From positions 1 to 64,000 of the forward strand of contig DDFA01000023.1 in assembly GCA_002336975.1 (NCBI GenBank): a stretch of DNA of 64,000 bases, in the 5' to 3' direction. The notes under the pieces were generated by a model. It was not told the origin of the DNA. It searched no databases and saw only the letters and a list, made by a program, of their open reading frames with translations. The stretch's first letter is position 1; the number at the start of each line of letters is the position of its first letter. Position numbers and translations under genes: made by a program. The stretch comes from Phyllobacteriaceae bacterium UBA1940. GTDB taxonomy: Bacteria > Pseudomonadota > Alphaproteobacteria > Rhizobiales > Rhizobiaceae. Of this stretch, positions 61,126 to 64,000 are shown in pieces.

Positions 61126-62030
61126 TATGCGCCCCTCCTGTACTTGCCGGTGTAGCGGTAGGTGGTGATGCCGATATTGTCGAACTGGTTCTTCGCCTCG
61201 CCCGAGACACGCTCGGAATGGCCGATATAAAGGTGGCCGTTGTCGCCCAGCATGCCGGCGAAGCGCGACCAGATCTTCATCTGCGTCGGCTCGTCGAAAT
61301 AAATGACGACGTTGCGGCAGAAGATCACGTCGAACGGTCCCTTGAACGGCCACTGGGCCATCAGGTTCAACTCGTTGAAGGTAATGAGCCGCTTGACCCG
61401 GTCGTCAACCTGCCATTTCTGCCGCCCGCCCGCATCCGCCTCGCGGAAGAACTGCTTGCGCATGGCCGGGTTCACCGTCTCCAGCGCATTGGCGTCATAG
61501 GCGCCGGCGCGGGCGACGGCGAGGATCTTGGGGTCGATGTCCGTCGCGAGGATGCGGAAGTCGTAGTCCGCAATATTCGGCATCAGCGACAGCACGGTGA
61601 GCGCGATGGAATAGGGCTCTTGCCCGTCCGAACAGGCCGCCGACCAGATGCGCACGCGGCCGCCGTTACGGGCGCGGGCGAGCAGTTCCGGCAGGACGTC
61701 GCTCTTCAGGTGGTCAAAATGGTGGTTTTCGCGGAAGAAGCGTGTGAAGTTCGTCGTCAGGTGCGACAGCATTTCCTTGCGCGCCGAGGCCCCGGCCGGC
61801 GAGGAGACGAGCGCGCAATATTCCCGGAAGCCCTTGAGGCCGAGCTGGCGGATATGCTTCGACAGGCGCGAATAGACGAGCGAGGCCTTGGTCTCGTTGA
61901 GATAGATGCCGGCGTCCGCATAGATCATGGCCGCGATCTCGGCGAGATCCTTGCGCGTCAGCGGGTATTCGCCGCTTGCAAGGCACTCGTCCGGAGACTG
62001 CCGCGTGTCGATGGCCGAAGAATAGGTCAT
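61125..62030 (-). CDS. cheR: Chemotaxis methyltransferase CheR
   Basis: SAM-dependent receptor methyltransferase (301 residues). N-terminal helical domain, [19 protein letters not shown], the SAM-binding [18 protein letters not shown] and [18 protein letters not shown]. 4-base overlap (ATGA) with cheW. Confidence 0.96.
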   Translation of the reverse strand: MTYSSAIDTRQSPDECLASGEYPLTRKDLAEIAAMIYADAGIYLNETKASLVYSRLSKHIRQLGLKGFREYCALVSSPAGASARKEMLSHLTTNFTRFFRENHHFDHLKSDVLPELLARARNGGRVRIWSAACSDGQEPYSIALTVLSLMPNIADYDFRILATDIDPKILAVARAGAYDANALETVNPAMRKQFFREADAGGRQKWQVDDRVKRLITFNELNLMAQWPFKGPFDVIFCRNVVIYFDEPTQMKIWSRFAGMLGDNGHLYIGHSERVSGEAKNQFDNIGITTYRYTGKYRRGA

Positions 62031-62491
62031 GCGGCTTCGCTTTCCGTATGCGGGAACAGGGATTCGAGCTCAAGAAGACAGATCATGCGGCGCTCGATGG
62101 CGAGGATACCGCGGGCATAGGCCTTGGTCGCCTCGTTGGCGACGTCCGGCGTCGGCTGCATGTTCTCGTCGGTCACGGTCAGGATGTCGGACACCGCCTC
62201 GACCAAGAGGCCCACCACCTTCGGCCCGACCTGGGCGACGATGATGACGTGACGCACGGTCGGCTCCACGGGCTTCATGCCGAGGCGCAGCGACATGTCG
62301 ACGATCGGAAGCACGACACCGCGCAGGTTGATGACGCCCAGCACATAGGAAGGCGCATGCGGCATCGGCGTCGCCGGGGTCCATCCACGGATCTCCCGGA
62401 CCGACATGATGTTCACGCAGAACTCCTGATCGCCGATCCTGAAGGCGATCAGTTCGCGTCCGTGAGTGAGATTCTTGACCGCATTCGTCAT
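62027..62491 (-). CDS. cheW: Chemotaxis coupling protein CheW
   Basis: Coupler between CheA and receptors (154 residues). GREL...IAFRIGDQEFCVNIMSVREI, YVLGVINLRGVVLPIVDMS and VGLLVEAVSDIL are the SH3-like CheW signatures. Six bases after cheA. Confidence 0.96.
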   Translation of the reverse strand: MTNAVKNLTHGRELIAFRIGDQEFCVNIMSVREIRGWTPATPMPHAPSYVLGVINLRGVVLPIVDMSLRLGMKPVEPTVRHVIIVAQVGPKVVGLLVEAVSDILTVTDENMQPTPDVANEATKAYARGILAIERRMICLLELESLFPHTESEAA

Positions 62492-62497
62492 GGGTTA

Positions 62498-64000
62498 TCA
62501 ACCGGTGGCAGCGAGCGAGATGTCTTGTTTCAGGGACTGGCCGCGCGAGGCGGCGACAACCGCATCGACGTCCAGGATGAGAGCGACGCGACCGTCACCG
62601 AGAATGGTGGCGGCGGCGATGCCCGGCACGTGGGTGTAGTTCGCCTCGAGGCTCTTGATGACGACCTGGCGCTGGCCCTGGATCGCATCGACCATGAGGG
62701 CGCGCTGGCCGCCGCCTTCCGATTCCACGAGAAGCGCGACGCCCTCGACGGGATTGGCCTGCGTGGCGCGGAAGTTGAGGATCCGGCCGACATCCACCAG
62801 CGGGCAGAACGAATTGCGGATCGAGATGAGCCGCTGCGAGGCGCCGAAGGAGTGGATAGCCGAGGCTTCCGGCTGCAGCGTCTCGACGATGGCCGTCAGC
62901 GGCACGACGAGCGTCTGGCCGGCGACCGTGACCACCATGCCGTCGAGGACGGCGAGCGTCAGCGGCAGGCTCATGGTGAAGACGGAGCCCTGCCCCGGCT
63001 TGGACGAGATCGAGATGCGGCCACCGAGCGCCTGGATCGAGCGCTTGACGACGTCCATGCCGACGCCTCGGCCGGACAGGTCCGAAACCTTGTCGGCGGT
63101 GGAGAAGCCGGCATGGAAGATCAGGTTGTCGATTTCCTCATCCGACAGGTTCGCATCGGCCGCGATCAGGTCGTTGTCGATAGCCTTCTGGCGCACCTTC
63201 TCGCGGTTGATGCCGGCGCCGTCGTCGGCCAGCTCGATGACGATGCGGCCCGAGCGGTGCTTTGCCGTGAGGCGGACCGTGCCTTCCGGGTTCTTGCCGA
63301 GGGCTTCACGCTTCTCCGGCATTTCGAGACCGTGGTCGACCGCGTTGCGGATCATGTGCGTCAGCGGCTCTGCGAGCTTGTCGATGACGGTCTTGTCGAC
63401 TTCGGTGTTCTCGCCTTCCGTAATGAGGCGGACCGACTTGCCGGTGATGTCGGCGATTTCGCGGACGGTGCGGGCCATGCGCTGGAAGACCGGCTTCACC
63501 GGCTGCGCGCGGATCGCCATCACCGAATCCTGGATTTCGCGGGTGAGCTGCTGCAGCTCCTCGAGACCCATATTGATGGAGGACGTGCCGTTGTTGTCGT
63601 TCTCGACCACGCTCTGCGACAGCATCGCCTGGTTGATGACGAGTTCGCCGACAAGGTTGATCAGGCGGTCGACGCGATCAAGATCGACGCGGATCGTCTG
63701 GCCTGCGGCGGCGGCCTGGTTCGCCTGCGCGGCGCTGGCGGCCGAAGCGGCGGCAGCGGCCTTGTTCTCGGCGGCGCGGCTTGCGACCTGCGCGACCTTG
63801 GTGGCGGTCTCGGCGGCAGCGACCGTGGCGGCGGCATCGCTTTCCATGAGGGCCGGCTCATCCGCGGCAGCGGCGGCACCGCCGTCGTCGAGCATCGACA
63901 GGTCGAACGGCACGGGCTGCATCGGCAGCTCTTCGTCACCGCTCGCCTCGCTGACGACGTCTTCCTCGATGGTCTGGATATCGAGGTCACAATCCCATTC
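62498..64000 (-). CDS. cheA: Chemotaxis histidine kinase CheA, C-terminal part
   Basis: Sensor kinase; the frame continues past the window edge (EWDCDLDIQTIEEDVV is read at 63952-64000), so the P1 phosphotransfer and P2 domains are outside or only partly inside. Visible parts are a linker rich in Ala, the P3 dimerisation domain (RVDLDRVDRLINLVGELVIN near 63700), the P4 ATPase with N-box LTHMIRNAVDHGLEMP, IELADDGAGINREKV and GRGVGMDVVK, and the P5 CheW-like domain. Last 501 residues of a protein of usual size ~700. Confidence 0.97.
   Translation of the reverse strand, partial: EWDCDLDIQTIEEDVVSEASGDEELPMQPVPFDLSMLDDGGAAAAADEPALMESDAAATVAAAETATKVAQVASRAAENKAAAAASAASAAQANQAAAAGQTIRVDLDRVDRLINLVGELVINQAMLSQSVVENDNNGTSSINMGLEELQQLTREIQDSVMAIRAQPVKPVFQRMARTVREIADITGKSVRLITEGENTEVDKTVIDKLAEPLTHMIRNAVDHGLEMPEKREALGKNPEGTVRLTAKHRSGRIVIELADDGAGINREKVRQKAIDNDLIAADANLSDEEIDNLIFHAGFSTADKVSDLSGRGVGMDVVKRSIQALGGRISISSKPGQGSVFTMSLPLTLAVLDGMVVTVAGQTLVVPLTAIVETLQPEASAIHSFGASQRLISIRNSFCPLVDVGRILNFRATQANPVEGVALLVESEGGGQRALMVDAIQGQRQVVIKSLEANYTHVPGIAAATILGDGRVALILDVDAVVAASRGQSLKQDISLAATG

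Overview
The window is high-GC alphaproteobacterial DNA. Gene content and order (aglR/aglEFGAK next to edd and folD, then one contiguous flagellar-chemotaxis regulon with visNR, rem, motBC-fliK, flaF-flbT and cheT) match my recollection of the Sinorhizobium meliloti chromosome. A member of Rhizobiaceae in or near Sinorhizobium/Ensifer or Shinella is the best guess. Species cannot be fixed by eye.

Layout. 1-1134: 3' part of edd (Entner-Doudoroff), then a rhizobial palindromic repeat and a PilZ-like gene. 1827-9614: alpha-glucoside utilisation, with minus-strand aglE-F-G-A-K and divergent LacI-type aglR around three AAAGCGCTTT operators. 9645-12048: a small conserved protein, folD and a WecG/TagA-type glycosyltransferase. 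12084-24264 (minus): late flagellar genes, from a transglycosylase and the master regulator rem through flgE, flgK, flgL, flaF, flbT, flgD, fliQ, flhA, fliR, a FliJ-like and a FlgJ-like protein to two small unknowns. 24188-28772 (minus): a FliH-like protein, motB, motC and fliK. 29081-39194: three flagellin genes (minus) interrupted by a three-gene plus-strand cassette. 39431-45549 (minus): flgB-flgC-fliE-flgG-flgA-flgI-motE-flgH-fliL-fliP. 45734-49217 (minus): a DUF1217-type protein, flgF, fliI and a membrane protein. 49389-54559 (plus): motA-fliM-fliN-fliG-flhB plus one unknown. 54609-56108 (minus): visN-visR. 56697-58391 (minus): fliF. 58659-64000 (minus): cheA (partial)-cheW-cheR-cheB-cheY2-cheD-cheT.

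How it works together. VisN/VisR sit at the top of the hierarchy and activate rem. Rem activates basal body, motor and flagellin genes, while FlaF and FlbT act on flagellin synthesis after transcription. CheA/W/R/B/D with CheY2 and CheT process signals to the FliM/FliN/FliG switch and the MotA/B motor with its MotC and MotE accessories.

The most unusual part is 31114-36300, on the strand opposite to the flagellins. It encodes a 599-residue protein that is exactly 7 residues plus 74 octapeptide repeats, ordered into a 17-octad (136-residue) super-repeat. Next come a TPR-GT41 (O-GlcNAc-transferase/SPINDLY-type) glycosyltransferase and a UDP-galactopyranose mutase. The repeat protein shares the flagellin-like start MTSI[I/L][S/T]N. 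I propose a protein-glycosylation and surface-protein module linked to the flagellum, with the repeat protein and/or the flagellins as acceptors. Other new-looking signals are a conserved 12-bp element in all three flagellin leaders, a 33-bp dyad upstream of rem, and a shared C-terminal EFF in CheT and CheD.
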